A stretch of DNA of 64,000 bases. Source: Limnohabitans sp. Lineage in GTDB: Bacteria > Pseudomonadota > Gammaproteobacteria > Burkholderiales > Burkholderiaceae_C. Where the stretch lies: NCBI GenBank assembly GCA_030158125.1, contig JAOATL010000019.1, positions 62,001 to 126,000 of the forward strand, given 5' to 3'. Within the stretch, counting starts at the first letter, position 1, and each line of letters opens with the position of its first letter. Shown piece by piece: positions 17,756-28,500 of the stretch. The notes beneath the pieces were generated by a model. It did not search any database, was not told the origin of the DNA, and was given only the letters and a program-made list of their open reading frames with translations. The position numbers and the translations under genes were made by a program.

Positions 17756-19018
17756 ATGGCACTGATCGTTCAAAAATACGGCGGCACTTCCATGGGCTCT
17801 ACAGAGCGCATTCGAAATGTGGCCAAACGCGTCGCCAAATGGGCACGGGCTGGCCACCAAATGGTGGTGGTGCCCAGCGCCATGAGCGGCGAAACCAATC
17901 GCTTGCTGGGCTTGGCCAAAGAACTGGCACCGGCCAAAACCAACTCGGCCTACGACCGCGAACTCGACATGTTGGCATCTACTGGCGAGCAAGCCTCGTC
18001 TGCATTGCTGGCCATTGCTTTGCAATCTGAAGGCATGCAGTCTGTGAGCTATGCTGGCTGGCAAGTGCCCATCAAAACCAACAGCGCGTTTACCAAGGCC
18101 CGCATTGAGTCCATTGACGACGTTCGCGTTCGCAAGGATTTGGCCGATGGTCGTGTGGTCATCGTGACCGGTTTCCAGGGTGTAGACCCCGATGGCAACA
18201 TCACCACACTGGGACGTGGCGGTTCCGACACTTCTGCGGTGGCGGTGGCAGCGGCCATGAAGGCCGACGAGTGCTTAATCTATACCGACGTGGATGGGGT
18301 ATACACCACCGATCCGCGCGTGGTGCCTGAGGCCCGCCGCCTCACCACCGTGAGCTTTGAAGAGATGCTGGAAATGGCATCACTCGGATCCAAAGTTTTG
18401 CAAATTCGCTCTGTTGAATTTGCTGGCAAATACAAAGTGCCTATGCGTGTGTTGTCTAGCTTCACACCTTGGGACATCGACATCAATGAAGAAGCCAAAT
18501 CTGGCACGCTGATCACTTTTGAGGAAGACGAAAAAATGGAACAAGCCGTAGTCTCCGGCATTGCCTTTAACCGCGATGAAGCCAAAATTTCTGTGCTGGG
18601 CGTGCCCGACAAGCCCGGCATTGCGTATCAAATCTTGGGTGCAGTGGCCGATGCCAACATTGAGGTTGACGTGATCATTCAAAACTTGAGCAAAGATGGC
18701 AAGACCGATTTCAGTTTCACCGTGCACCGCAATGACTTTGCCCGCACCATGGATTTGCTGAAAGAAAAAGTAGTGCCTGCTTTGGGCGCCACCGAAGTTA
18801 GCGGCGATGCCAAGATTTGCAAAGTGTCCATCGTGGGCATTGGCATGCGCAGTCACGTGGGAATTGCCAGCAAGATGTTCCGCTCTTTGAGCGAAGAGGG
18901 CATCAACATTCAGATGATCTCCACGTCAGAAATTAAAACTTCGGTGGTGATCGACGAGAAATACATGGAATTGGCAGTTCGTGCCCTGCACAAGGCGTTT
19001 GACCTCGACCAAGCCTGA
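17756..19018 (+). CDS. lysC: Aspartate kinase
   Basis: LysC phosphorylates aspartate, the first step toward lysine, threonine and methionine. The 420-residue protein starts with the kinase signature [15 protein letters not shown], contains [16 protein letters not shown] and carries two ACT domains at the C-terminus (for example [17 protein letters not shown] and [15 protein letters not shown]), the site of feedback inhibition. The 84-base upstream gap holds a TACAAT at 17709 and a TATAAC at 17742 that may be promoter elements, and a weak hairpin after tilS. tRNA-Ser follows 17 bases downstream. Confidence 0.97.
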   Translation: MALIVQKYGGTSMGSTERIRNVAKRVAKWARAGHQMVVVPSAMSGETNRLLGLAKELAPAKTNSAYDRELDMLASTGEQASSALLAIALQSEGMQSVSYAGWQVPIKTNSAFTKARIESIDDVRVRKDLADGRVVIVTGFQGVDPDGNITTLGRGGSDTSAVAVAAAMKADECLIYTDVDGVYTTDPRVVPEARRLTTVSFEEMLEMASLGSKVLQIRSVEFAGKYKVPMRVLSSFTPWDIDINEEAKSGTLITFEEDEKMEQAVVSGIAFNRDEAKISVLGVPDKPGIAYQILGAVADANIEVDVIIQNLSKDGKTDFSFTVHRNDFARTMDLLKEKVVPALGATEVSGDAKICKVSIVGIGMRSHVGIASKMFRSLSEEGINIQMISTSEIKTSVVIDEKYMELAVRALHKAFDLDQA

Positions 19019-19035
19019 TATAATTTTCGAGTGCT

Positions 19036-19128
19036 GGAAACGTGACCGAGTGGCCGAAGGTGCTCCCCTGCTAAGGGAGTATGGGGTGTAGAGCCTCATC
19101 GAGGGTTCGAATCCCTCCGTTTCCGCCA
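19036..19128 (+). tRNA. tRNA-Ser(GCU)
   Basis: A class II tRNA of 93 bases with encoded CCA. The acceptor stem GGAAACG pairs with CGTTTCC, the anticodon arm is CTCCC-CTGCTAA-GGGAG (anticodon GCT, reading AGC/AGU), a long variable arm follows, and the T arm contains GGTTCGAATCC. Position directly after lysC supports the call. Confidence 0.97.
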
Positions 19129-19174
19129 GTACAAAGACCTCAAACCTGCCCAGCAGGCCTTGAGACAGCCTCAG

Positions 19175-19198
19175 GCCCCGCACCACGCGGGGCTTTTT
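19175..19198 (+). terminator. Intrinsic terminator after tRNA-Ser
   Basis: A perfect 7-bp stem GCCCCGC/GCGGGGC with loop ACCAC is followed by TTTTT. It closes the lysC-tRNA-Ser unit. Confidence 0.9.
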
Positions 19199-19281
19199 GC
19201 TTTGGGCTCCTGACTGCGACATCCCGCAGCAGCCCGGCAAAGTCGTCTCAAACCCCGTTTGTCTCAAAACCTCATGACTTT

Positions 19282-19346
19282 TTCGGACTTGGTTCCGAGC
19301 CTTGAATTTACGGGTTTCGGCATGACAGGCTTTGAACCAAGCCGAA
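19282..19346. repeat. Imperfect inverted repeat at the core/island boundary
   Basis: The arms at 19282-19301 (TTCGGACTTGGTTCCGAGCC) and 19328-19346 (GGCTTTGAACCAAGCCGAA) match over about 16 of 19 positions and enclose 26 bases. No T-run follows on either strand, so it is not a standard terminator. It lies between the tRNA terminator and the end of drmC; apart from this I see nothing in the 198-base gap. Confidence 0.6.
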
Positions 19347-19396
19347 TAAAAGTTGGTGGTTCGGTTTGGGATCAGTGACTGGGCATTTGAGAATCG

Positions 19397-20200
19397 TCAT
19401 ACAGGGCCAGATAAACGGCTAAGTGTTCCGTCTGCAATCAGGCCATCAAGATATGTATTGGTCGAAATCAAGAATTCCGCGTTATTGATCAGGACGCCCA
19501 CTTCCAAGTTCCGGTTGAAAGCGTCGTCGGTAAGGTTGGCACTGGATATCAACGCGGTGTCGTCAATAATCGCCACTTTTGCATGGAGTTTTCCGGGACG
19601 CCCAGCCTGGTTACGTTCCCGTTTTTCGACTGGCCAGTGATAGACGTTGACCACTTTTATGAGTGTGGAAGGAAAGGCGTTCATTGCATCAAAGCTCAGT
19701 TGGCCTTCGGATGACTCTTCAAACTCAAGAATCAATCGAATTTTTACGCCACGCTGCGCGGCCTTCCAAAGCTCATCGGTCAATCGCTTTATCTTTGCCG
19801 CGGCAAAAGTTATCAATAAAATTTCGTGCTTAGCGTTCGCGATAAGGTCGTACAGTGCCTGGTCAATACGGCGCGCCGGTACTTTATTGGCTGGTGATGG
19901 TCCAGCCCACAACAATTCAATGTGCTGCTGAGCGCGCAAGTGATGAAAAGAGCTGGATGCAGTTTGAATTGCCCAGCTCAAAGCCTCCCACGACATTTGA
20001 CCTGATGCTGAGCGCACCGCCGAGGCCATAAGGAACGATACGTCTGCGTTAGCCGTAGCTGGCAATCGCTGGAGAACAAATTCCGCATTGGCATCGGCCG
20101 GCAGACTACGAAGGGTTTTGCATGCTGATATCAGCCAAGCTGTAGGTGCCTTGCGAATTAATTGTTCGACTGTGGTCAATAAATCGTCGAACATCAGCAT
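19397..20200 (-). CDS. drmC: DISARM protein DrmC (phospholipase D-like)
   Basis: The last gene of the DISARM operon encodes a 267-residue PLD-superfamily protein. One HKD motif is clear near residue 205 (HAKVAIIDDTALISSANLT), with preceding strands typical of the fold (HEILLITFAA). PLD-like DrmC proteins are often not essential for protection in studied systems; they are presumed nucleases or phosphodiesterases. The track begins at 20281, but the ATG at 20200 overlaps the drmB stop by one base (TGATG), so translation is coupled. Only one HKD motif is present, so activity would require dimerisation. Confidence 0.88.
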   Translation of the reverse strand: MLMFDDLLTTVEQLIRKAPTAWLISACKTLRSLPADANAEFVLQRLPATANADVSFLMASAVRSASGQMSWEALSWAIQTASSSFHHLRAQQHIELLWAGPSPANKVPARRIDQALYDLIANAKHEILLITFAAAKIKRLTDELWKAAQRGVKIRLILEFEESSEGQLSFDAMNAFPSTLIKVVNVYHWPVEKRERNQAGRPGKLHAKVAIIDDTALISSANLTDDAFNRNLEVGVLINNAEFLISTNTYLDGLIADGTLSRLSGPV

Positions 20201-22038
20201 CAATCGAAGAACGCAGTACCGCGAGCAGAGAATGTATTCACTAGGACAGACCGGTCTAGGTATCGATTGCCACGCTCGCAAGACGTTTCGGGTGCGAACT
20301 GGCAGGCATGGCAGCAGGCACCCTGTATGCCGCGGCCAAGCGTATCAGGGCGATGCTCTGAACACAGCGGATCTGATGCGCAGAGTCGCATGCTTTCTAG
20401 ACCCTGCAACATGTGCCTGCCCAATGTCAGAGGATTACCAAGCTCAACCAAACCACCCAGAGTGCCCTCGCTGTCGGGCGCGGCTGTGTAGATCAGGATG
20501 CCTGCCATTGGGCCGCCTTCTTCACCCGGTAGTCGCGAGTACAAGCGCTCCCGCACGCTGGCGGATGTGTACCCACAGTCCAGTACGATTTGCCTCATGA
20601 GCGCATGCGCGAGCGAATGAAGCAGCACCAGTCGAATACCAGGAAATCCTTCACCCAGTGGCTGCAGCTTGCGCAGTTTGCGCCACGCTTTGTGTGAATC
20701 AAGAAACTCATGCTCAAGCTGCTGCACTTCTGGCTTGTCTTGCCAGGCCAACAACACTTCTTCTCGAATGCGCAAAAAGATACCCTCGCCCCTAACCTCA
20801 GACGCTGGGAGCCATTTGGGATTTTCGCGGCTGAGCTTGGTTAGCCGACCATCCATGGTGACAGTCGCTTCTGCAAAATCTGCGTTCGATTCAATACGGG
20901 TGAAGCCAAGCAGTGCCCGAACCTCCCGGATGCGTTCAACCAAAACGGTATCTTCAAAGAAGGCCTCAAATCCTTTTGGCGGCGCAACTCGGGTCAGTTT
21001 GAAATCGCGATTTTCAGCGGCAGAATCCGGCTTTGAAAAGACCTGCCATTCGGGAAGTTTAAGATCTTCGGCTGGGGAATTGCCACCCTGAATGCCGGAC
21101 CGTTTGAGTTCGATTGCAGCCCAAATTTCTTCATCGCTAAATTCAGAAAACAATGGAATTAACGACTGGTAGTTCTGCTGCTCCTCACGGTAGAAACCCA
21201 ACTTAGAGATGCTTGTAGCATTGGTCAGCTTGGACCACTGCTCTTCAATCAACTTTCCAATTTTATCGACAGCACGCGGGATGGATAAAGCTGAAAATGC
21301 GGTGGGAAACCAGCTGTTGGATGAGCCAAGCAAAATTGCCTTTGCCGGTTCGGTACATCCTTGTTCAATTAGGCGTAGATGCGGATGATGCCCCGTGCAA
21401 GCAAATGGTGAATCTGGATCAAATGCATCTGCCATGCGTCGTTCAGCACCACATCCACAACTAACAATAATGTCAGAAGCATCACCGGACGCGCCAAATT
21501 CGCGCATAGTCATCTGAGAGCCTTGGCACGGAACATTACCCTTGTGGACAAAGGCGCGCCATGGAAAGTCTGATAAGTGCCCTTCGCGGCACGCCACTAA
21601 AAAGCGAACTGACATAGCCGTGGGTGCTCGCCCACCTTGGCTCTTGAGGCATCCCTGATGGACATAGGCGGTTTTGTCTGGGCGATAAGGGTCTTGAACC
21701 AGCTTGAAAACACCGGATTCCACTGAGGACAGCGTGTCGCAAAGTGAGCAACGCATCCACCGAGGAAAAGGAACTACAGGCACGCCTACTGCTGGGGCTG
21801 CAGGGTCACGTTCCATACTTTCCAGCTTGATTGGCGGCAAATAAAGTTTACCCATCTGTGCGCCAAGGCGCTTCTGAATGGCTGCTACAAGACGGTCTTC
21901 ATCCACCTCCTTGCAGTAGCTCGTATCCCAATCGTCCAGACCCATGACCAAGCCTGAGATATTTGGCAAATCAACCAACGATCCGATACCAAAGGTGAAA
22001 ATCAGTTGGCTGGGACGGAGTTCTCCGAGTTCGTTCAT
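20200..22038 (-). CDS. drmB: DISARM protein DrmB (DUF1998)
   Basis: A 612-residue protein with an N-terminal conserved opening (LRPSQLIFTFGIGSLVDLP), several paired cysteines that may bind zinc (CSLCDTLSS, then CGCGAERR) and a C-terminal DUF1998 domain: VLLHSLAHALMRQIVLDCGY, then a terminal cysteine set in GACCHACQFAPETSCERGNR. In characterised DISARM, DrmB forms a complex with the helicase DrmA that binds DNA with free 5' ends and is autoinhibited until triggered. It starts 10 bases after drmA and runs into drmC by one base. Confidence 0.92.
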   Translation of the reverse strand: MNELGELRPSQLIFTFGIGSLVDLPNISGLVMGLDDWDTSYCKEVDEDRLVAAIQKRLGAQMGKLYLPPIKLESMERDPAAPAVGVPVVPFPRWMRCSLCDTLSSVESGVFKLVQDPYRPDKTAYVHQGCLKSQGGRAPTAMSVRFLVACREGHLSDFPWRAFVHKGNVPCQGSQMTMREFGASGDASDIIVSCGCGAERRMADAFDPDSPFACTGHHPHLRLIEQGCTEPAKAILLGSSNSWFPTAFSALSIPRAVDKIGKLIEEQWSKLTNATSISKLGFYREEQQNYQSLIPLFSEFSDEEIWAAIELKRSGIQGGNSPAEDLKLPEWQVFSKPDSAAENRDFKLTRVAPPKGFEAFFEDTVLVERIREVRALLGFTRIESNADFAEATVTMDGRLTKLSRENPKWLPASEVRGEGIFLRIREEVLLAWQDKPEVQQLEHEFLDSHKAWRKLRKLQPLGEGFPGIRLVLLHSLAHALMRQIVLDCGYTSASVRERLYSRLPGEEGGPMAGILIYTAAPDSEGTLGGLVELGNPLTLGRHMLQGLESMRLCASDPLCSEHRPDTLGRGIQGACCHACQFAPETSCERGNRYLDRSVLVNTFSARGTAFFD

Positions 22039-22048
22039 ATTATTTTCC

Positions 22049-25000
22049 TCAATCGGTCCGTAAACCGGTGGACCTCTGGTCTAGCACCAAGTCAACCGTG
22101 CCTTCAACGTCGCGCAACGAATTAAGACAGGTAAACATTTCCCAATCCTTGTCGCTAGCATCTTCCAGCAAGCCAACTGTGGCACCACCTTCTGACCGGT
22201 AACCTAACTTGTGATCAGTCTGTTTATGCACCCGACTGAGCCACGCATCACGCCTGCGATCCAGCATGTCTTTTATGCGTACAGCAACCGCGGGATCATG
22301 GGTGGCATTGGCCCCACGTTTACTCAGCACATCGAACACTTGTGCCCAGATGGGGTCAGTGTCTGTGACTTCGCCCGCCTTCATGTTGGCATTGAGGTGG
22401 TCATCTGCCAAACGCATTAGACCCACCATGACACCGGTCAAGCCACGGTCCAGCGCCCGTGCTGAGAAGGGAGTGACAGAAAGGGCTTCTACGTGTTTAT
22501 AAAAAGTCTCGTGATAGTGCTCAAAGCGCTCATAGTGAGACAGATCGCGAGGTCGAGCCCAGTTGAAAACCGTACTCACAAAGCCCGGACCATCATTGGA
22601 GCGGCCAACACGGCTTGTCGCCTGGATGTATTCAGAGGTGTTTTTGGGCTGGCCAGCGACCAGCATCAAACCCAAACGCTCAATATCAACGCCGACGGAA
22701 ATCATATTGGTGGCTAGCACGACGTCATAGGGCACTGCTGAAGTCATTGGCGTACCTGCCTTGCGCTCAGCAGCCCTCTGAGCCTCGAGCGTCTTGTCAA
22801 AGGTTGCCTCTAGCCGTTCAAGTATCTTTGGGATGTCAATGCCAGATTTACGGGAAGTCAATTCTTCTACCGCACCCATTCGAATCCGTCGCTTGGCCAG
22901 ACCACGTTGGTCAGCATCACGAAGGCGTGCCCGAATATCGTCACCAACCAGTCGCCGGGTACCGGCAAGCTCACGGATCGAGTTGAAGTATCCGGTAAGC
23001 GTCATCCACGGATCAGCTAGGCGGTCGTACTTTTCAAAGAGGACCTGAGAGGAAGCCATGTGAGCAACATAGCTGCGAATCAAAGCCACTGGATAACGAC
23101 GCCCGAAGGCGCTGATACCGATGTAACGTCTGCCAGGATATTGAGCGCCCGTAGGTCGCTGAATGGCGAAGAAGCTGTCGCGAATGCTGGTACCTTGTGG
23201 CGGAAACACTTCAAGCTTACGCACAAATAAGTTTTGAACCTGGTCGGGAGCGCGACGAATCGTTGCCGTAGATGCGACAACTTTGGGGCGTACCTTCTTG
23301 CCATCGACCACCCATGAACAGAGTTCATCTACTGCTGCTTCATACAAACCCACCATGGAGCCTAGCGGGCCGCTAATTAAGTGCAATTCATCCTGAATAA
23401 TTAAATCAGGCGGTCGCAGGAAAGAATGTGCTCTGTTGGTTACGCGGGGTAGACCATTGCGTGACGGATGAGACTGAGCGTCATCAACCTCAGGCGATAA
23501 AAATCCATGTCGATCACATACAGCATTGACCTTACCAAACAACATTTGTGTTTGGCCTTTCCATGGCATCTGCGCAAATTTATCCACTGTCGCAATCAGC
23601 AGGGAGGGGGGTCGACGATAGATTTCTTCGTCCACCACCATCACCGGCAAGCCCTCTTTGGGCGCTTGTTTTGCTGTGAATTCGCAGCGGCCCAGACTGT
23701 CACCACAGTACGTCACGCAGCGACCAATATCACTAGGCGCTTCATAGACATGAAGGTGTTGCTCCCTGATCGAACTGCCACACCAGGGACAGGACGTAAT
23801 TTGATGCGGTGTACCGGATGATGTTGGACGGCCACCTACATTGTGTTGGCGCAACGAGTTGGCAGCCGATGCCAGCGTATTTGGGGTGGTCTTGTTACCA
23901 ACCCACAGCCCCAAGCGGAATGGAGTCTCACCCCATTTGGCAACATCAGCACGGCGTATCGTTTCACAGGCGCACATCAAAGCCGCAGCACGTTGGAATT
24001 GTTGCAAGGTCAACAATCGCAGGGTATAGCGCATCAGGACCGCAATGCCATGCTCACCGCTTCGACCTTCAATCACCCCTTGAAGCCGACGTAAGGCAAG
24101 GGTGTAAGCGGTCAAGCCCAAATAAGCTTCAGTTTTACCGCCACCGGTGGCAAACCAGAGCAGGTCAGCAACGGCATCGGTTTCATGGCTTCGATCGGGA
24201 TGTTGCAGGTCGGTAAGGCTGGGCAGGTTGAGCAACACAAACGCCATCTGGAAAAGACGCCAGCTTCGGTTCTCAGGCTGGTCGAGCGAACTCGTACCAT
24301 CTTCAATTGTTAACGCATTTTTGCGAACTTTACGGGCAAAGATGGAGTGAATACGCTGTTGCCACATGGCACGATTGGCAAAGCGGAAAGCCTCCTCCGC
24401 TAGCGGATTAGACTCAATCAGGCTCACCCCCGCATTGATTCGCTCCAATGCCCGGCGGCAGCTCTTGACGGATCGCAGTGCCGCCTCTTCATGTCCTTGC
24501 AATCGCTCTTTGGGCAATTGCAGCTTGACCTCTTCAACGTTGATCCAGACCCGATAAGCCGTCTCGATATGGCGAAGGCTGGCGATCAAACCTTCCTTGG
24601 GTAGCTCGCTCAAGATCTTCATGTCCATGGTCAGACCAGCAAGGTTCTCGTCATCTTTGGCGGAACGAGGAGTTTGCTGGGGAACTTCAAACATTGGCAC
24701 CCATTCGGTTTCCACCATCACGGCACGCTCAGCAAGGGGCTCCGGTAATGTCGAATGAATAGAAATCCCGTGCCCAACAGCGAATTCGCGCTGGTGGCGA
24801 TACAGCATTTCAAGCGTTTCTGTCTCTTCACGGGTCAACGGATCCATGCGTGAAAGGTCCGCCTTGGCGTTCTTGCGCTGGACAAATATGGGTGCGTTAT
24901 CGGCACCATGTACACGCAGTTTTGGCTGGAACAACCAGACCTCGTCTTTGGGCTCATTACGGCCTTTACGCTCTTCTTGCAGGTTGACCATGAAAAGCGT

Positions 25001-25534
25001 TGCCACCCAACCATCAGCAGTTAGGCGCATACGCCCTTGCATCACAACCAGCGGATGGTCAGGATGCAGGGTCACAGGAGCAATAACACCGTCTTTCAGT
25101 TTGAGCGTCATTTGTGGTGCTATGACTGCTGTCCGCTTCCAGACCCTGGCGGGATTCCCGTCCTTTTTGAGTTGAGCTTCACTTGATACCTTGAGGTACT
25201 GCCCCCAATCGGCCTCAACCACAATTTCCTGTACGTCTGCGGCAACCACAAAGCTCAGGCCCATTGACGAGGGGAAATAGGTACTGCCAGCAGGGACACC
25301 TGAATCAGCTGGACCTTCTTCACCGTCATCCCCATCGCCAGTTGCTAGTTCATCTAATTCACCACCGTCAACTTCCTTGTCTTTTGGGGCGAGCATGCCT
25401 ACCAGATACCGCTGGTAAGCATGGTCTTCGTATTGATTCAATTCTTCTTCAGCGCCTCCAGCTGGGCCAAGCAGGTCACGAACAACCATGCTGGTGAGTT
25501 CGTTTCGAATGTCGGTGGGGGTGGCAATATTCAT
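22049..25534 (-). CDS. drmA: DISARM helicase DrmA
   Basis: A 1161-residue SF2 helicase with C-terminal helicase domain. Motif I is FATGGGKTEAYL near residue 465, motif II a DELH box (IIQDELHLISGPLGS) near 715, motif III STATIRR, and motifs IV-VI lie around 940-970 (ATNMISVGVDIERL, then ATSRVGRS). The N-terminal 400 residues are family-specific and include an acidic stretch rich in Asp, Gly and Glu. DrmA is the core of DISARM in both classes, and partners with DrmB. The start overlaps the drmMI stop by 4 bases (ATGA). Confidence 0.93.
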   Translation of the reverse strand: MNIATPTDIRNELTSMVVRDLLGPAGGAEEELNQYEDHAYQRYLVGMLAPKDKEVDGGELDELATGDGDDGEEGPADSGVPAGSTYFPSSMGLSFVVAADVQEIVVEADWGQYLKVSSEAQLKKDGNPARVWKRTAVIAPQMTLKLKDGVIAPVTLHPDHPLVVMQGRMRLTADGWVATLFMVNLQEERKGRNEPKDEVWLFQPKLRVHGADNAPIFVQRKNAKADLSRMDPLTREETETLEMLYRHQREFAVGHGISIHSTLPEPLAERAVMVETEWVPMFEVPQQTPRSAKDDENLAGLTMDMKILSELPKEGLIASLRHIETAYRVWINVEEVKLQLPKERLQGHEEAALRSVKSCRRALERINAGVSLIESNPLAEEAFRFANRAMWQQRIHSIFARKVRKNALTIEDGTSSLDQPENRSWRLFQMAFVLLNLPSLTDLQHPDRSHETDAVADLLWFATGGGKTEAYLGLTAYTLALRRLQGVIEGRSGEHGIAVLMRYTLRLLTLQQFQRAAALMCACETIRRADVAKWGETPFRLGLWVGNKTTPNTLASAANSLRQHNVGGRPTSSGTPHQITSCPWCGSSIREQHLHVYEAPSDIGRCVTYCGDSLGRCEFTAKQAPKEGLPVMVVDEEIYRRPPSLLIATVDKFAQMPWKGQTQMLFGKVNAVCDRHGFLSPEVDDAQSHPSRNGLPRVTNRAHSFLRPPDLIIQDELHLISGPLGSMVGLYEAAVDELCSWVVDGKKVRPKVVASTATIRRAPDQVQNLFVRKLEVFPPQGTSIRDSFFAIQRPTGAQYPGRRYIGISAFGRRYPVALIRSYVAHMASSQVLFEKYDRLADPWMTLTGYFNSIRELAGTRRLVGDDIRARLRDADQRGLAKRRIRMGAVEELTSRKSGIDIPKILERLEATFDKTLEAQRAAERKAGTPMTSAVPYDVVLATNMISVGVDIERLGLMLVAGQPKNTSEYIQATSRVGRSNDGPGFVSTVFNWARPRDLSHYERFEHYHETFYKHVEALSVTPFSARALDRGLTGVMVGLMRLADDHLNANMKAGEVTDTDPIWAQVFDVLSKRGANATHDPAVAVRIKDMLDRRRDAWLSRVHKQTDHKLGYRSEGGATVGLLEDASDKDWEMFTCLNSLRDVEGTVDLVLDQRSTGLRTD

Positions 25535-28500
25535 TCAGGTGATTCCAGCGTTGAATTTGATTTATAACGGGCTCCACGTTTTTCCCCGATACGCTCTATT
25601 TTTCCTGCCTCAAGCAAATCGCTTATGGTCACGCTCCATTTTTTTTCGGGGAAATTTGTGGCAGTAAGAATGGTCTCTTTGCTGTGCCAACCAGGATTAG
25701 CAGTTAGATAATCAGAAATTAATTTACCAATAAAGAGGCTATTTTGAGAAACATCGCGAAATAAATCTTCCTGATTACTAACTTGACTCTTGCTAATTTG
25801 GGTAGAGCTAATCGGCATTCTTTTTTTATGCAGTCCAGCGGAAATCTCTTCATTATGTCGCTTATGGTTAAGCTCCAACAACCTATCTAATATCTCTAAT
25901 CTAGCTGATTGGCATATAGTAAAACGTATTCCTTGTTTGGTTTCGTGAAATCCGTGCTCAAGATTAAGATCTGTCCATCCGTAAGCAGCCGCAACTGTTT
26001 CATCAATTTGTATAATTGTGGTGCGAAATTCTAAAATGTCATCTTGCTGATTTATTGGATCATTAATCATATTCTCAAGTGCCGTAAGACCTAGGTCATA
26101 GGCATCCATTAAGCCCCGCCTTTTTCTTAAAAAGCTAACTTCAATTGCGTTCAGGGACGTTGCATCTTCAGGGAATGGGAAAGTTTCAAAGCAATCTGTT
26201 AATGCATAGTTGTACCCTGCATTCCGCATGCTGGAACCATAATAAGTGCTCCATGTCCAATGAATTGAACTTTGAAGCAGTATTAATGGGTTATCACAAA
26301 GTACGGCAAGTCGTTGATCAAATACAACGCCATTATCAATATATTCAAATGCCCAAGAAGAACTAACTTGTGTTTTGACAAGAACTTTTTTAAGTGAAGC
26401 AATACGGGCATAAAGAGACTTCTGTTTTTCTGCAAATTGCCACCAAATATCTCTATAAACTGGACGTTTCACAAGTGCTCTTACTGGCTTAACATCCTTT
26501 TCTAAAATATCCAGTAGATCCGGATAATCTTCGGCAACAGGATGAGGGTAGTCTTTGGGAACAACTCCAGTCCGCAAGAATTTCTTTTTATCTAACTCAC
26601 TGGATGAAATCCATAATCCAACATCAGAACGTTTTAATGGCCAGTCGTGGAAGTTTATAATCCATCTCCTAGGAGATTGATCAACCCTCGAGTTCAAATC
26701 TTCGCCATTTATGTAAGGGAAAAGGCATTCCTTATTTTTGGGGGATTTTTGTATTAAATTTTGAGCGGCTTCGTAGCTCAGAACAAATCCCTTTCCCAAT
26801 ACGACATTACCTTGGTATGAGCTATTTGAGTTGCTTTTTAGTTGGAAAGGTTTTCCTTGCGTTTTGCCAGGAACACTTAGCATGGAGCTAATTTTCTTAA
26901 CTTCTTTGCCGTCAAGATTAAATTTCCCTTTCCAATTATTTTTTGAAAACCATATAAGAGAAACATCAATGGCTGCCATACCTGGCCAAGGCATTGAAAC
27001 AATAGCCCTTATTAAATCTCCTCCACTGGATGTAATTTGATCTAGCCCTACATCTCTTGTGTCACCTTGTGAAATGGTATTGGTTGAAATTACGCCAGCT
27101 ACACCTTCTTTCCGCAATAATTTTGCCATTCTTAAAATGAAGAAGGCACTTAAATCTGCATTGCCTTTCACGCCATTAGCTATGTGCGCAGTCAGTAGCT
27201 CACGATAATCTGACCCAAGCACACCAGAGATTTTTTTTCCACCAATAAATGGAGGATTTCCAACAAAAGCATCAAAACCACCGCTTTCAATTATTTCAGG
27301 AAAAGTTAAGTTCCAATGCAGTGCATTACGACCAGCTAATTTTTCGTGGGAATAACTTTTAAGTTCTTGAAAACCCTTATCCCAATAGGAAATCATTGTC
27401 TCAGCGGACGTTTCACGTCCTAATTCATAGGCTCTTCCCTTCAGTCCTTTTAATTCAACCGCCATAAGTGCGTCAGCTGCTGCGCTTAGCATGGCAACTG
27501 AATTTTCAGCCTCCGCATAAAGGATTGTCTTGGTTTCAATTTGCTCTGGAGTGTCTGATTGCATTAACTTCAATGCATCTCTTTTTTCCTTTGCGTTCTT
27601 CAAACGTTGCCTCATATCGAGTGTGCCAAATGACTGCTGCTTTCCACCACCAGGCCGTAAGCTGAAGTTTTCTAATTGTTCAAGCGCCGTAATACCCAGC
27701 AAAGAGTCGCCGCACTTGAAGCCGTGATCCAAAAAGGTGAATGGACGGTTTGCATCAACGGTAACGAGCCAGAGTGAAAGTTTGGCCATTTCAACCGCCA
27801 TCGGGTTGATGTCAACACCATAAAGACAACGATCGGCTACAACACGGCGGGCAATGGCTATACGTTCTGCGGCTTCGACGGGCACCAAACGCTCACTAGC
27901 GGATCCATCAGAGAAATTGCCATCGGGCGTGATCAGCAATTGGTCAGGATACAGCTTCTCCTCATTTTCCCAAGATTCAACCAGACGTTCTGCCAGGTAG
28001 CGGCACGCTTGCACCAGAAAAGCTCCCGAACCCATCGCCATGTCACAGACCTTAAGGTCAAGAATGTCCCTGGGGGACTTGAGCGTCCATTGCTCACGCG
28101 GCCAGCCGTTAGAGGGGCCTAGGTAGACCAGTGGCTCCAGCGTGTGCTGGACGATAGGCTCAGTAAGTGTTGGGGGCGTGTAATGGGTGCCAGAACTGCG
28201 CCGGTCGGTGCCCGAGGTGACATAGACGCTTCCAGTCAGTACTACCAATGGGCGCTCAAACGAATCTTCGCGGATCAGACGGGCAAAGGGCAACAGTCGG
28301 ATTAGCAAGGCTTGGTCGTGACCGCAGGAGACCAGAAGCTTGTGCTCATCAAGCAGACTGCCATCGTCGAGTGATTTGCGTATCGCAGATAGTGAGCGAC
28401 CGGTAGTTTCTTTTAGAAATTCGACGAGCTTATCCTGACCTTCTGCGAACAAGGACTCCAGTTTGGAAAGTGGGATTTCAGCTTCCTTGTTGCGAGGGCC

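Noticed and set aside
19036-19128. tRNA-Ser 3' end as attachment site of the island
   Set aside because: No repeat of the tRNA 3' end and no tyrosine integrase was found in the island; the only recombinase is the serine type at the prophage edge.
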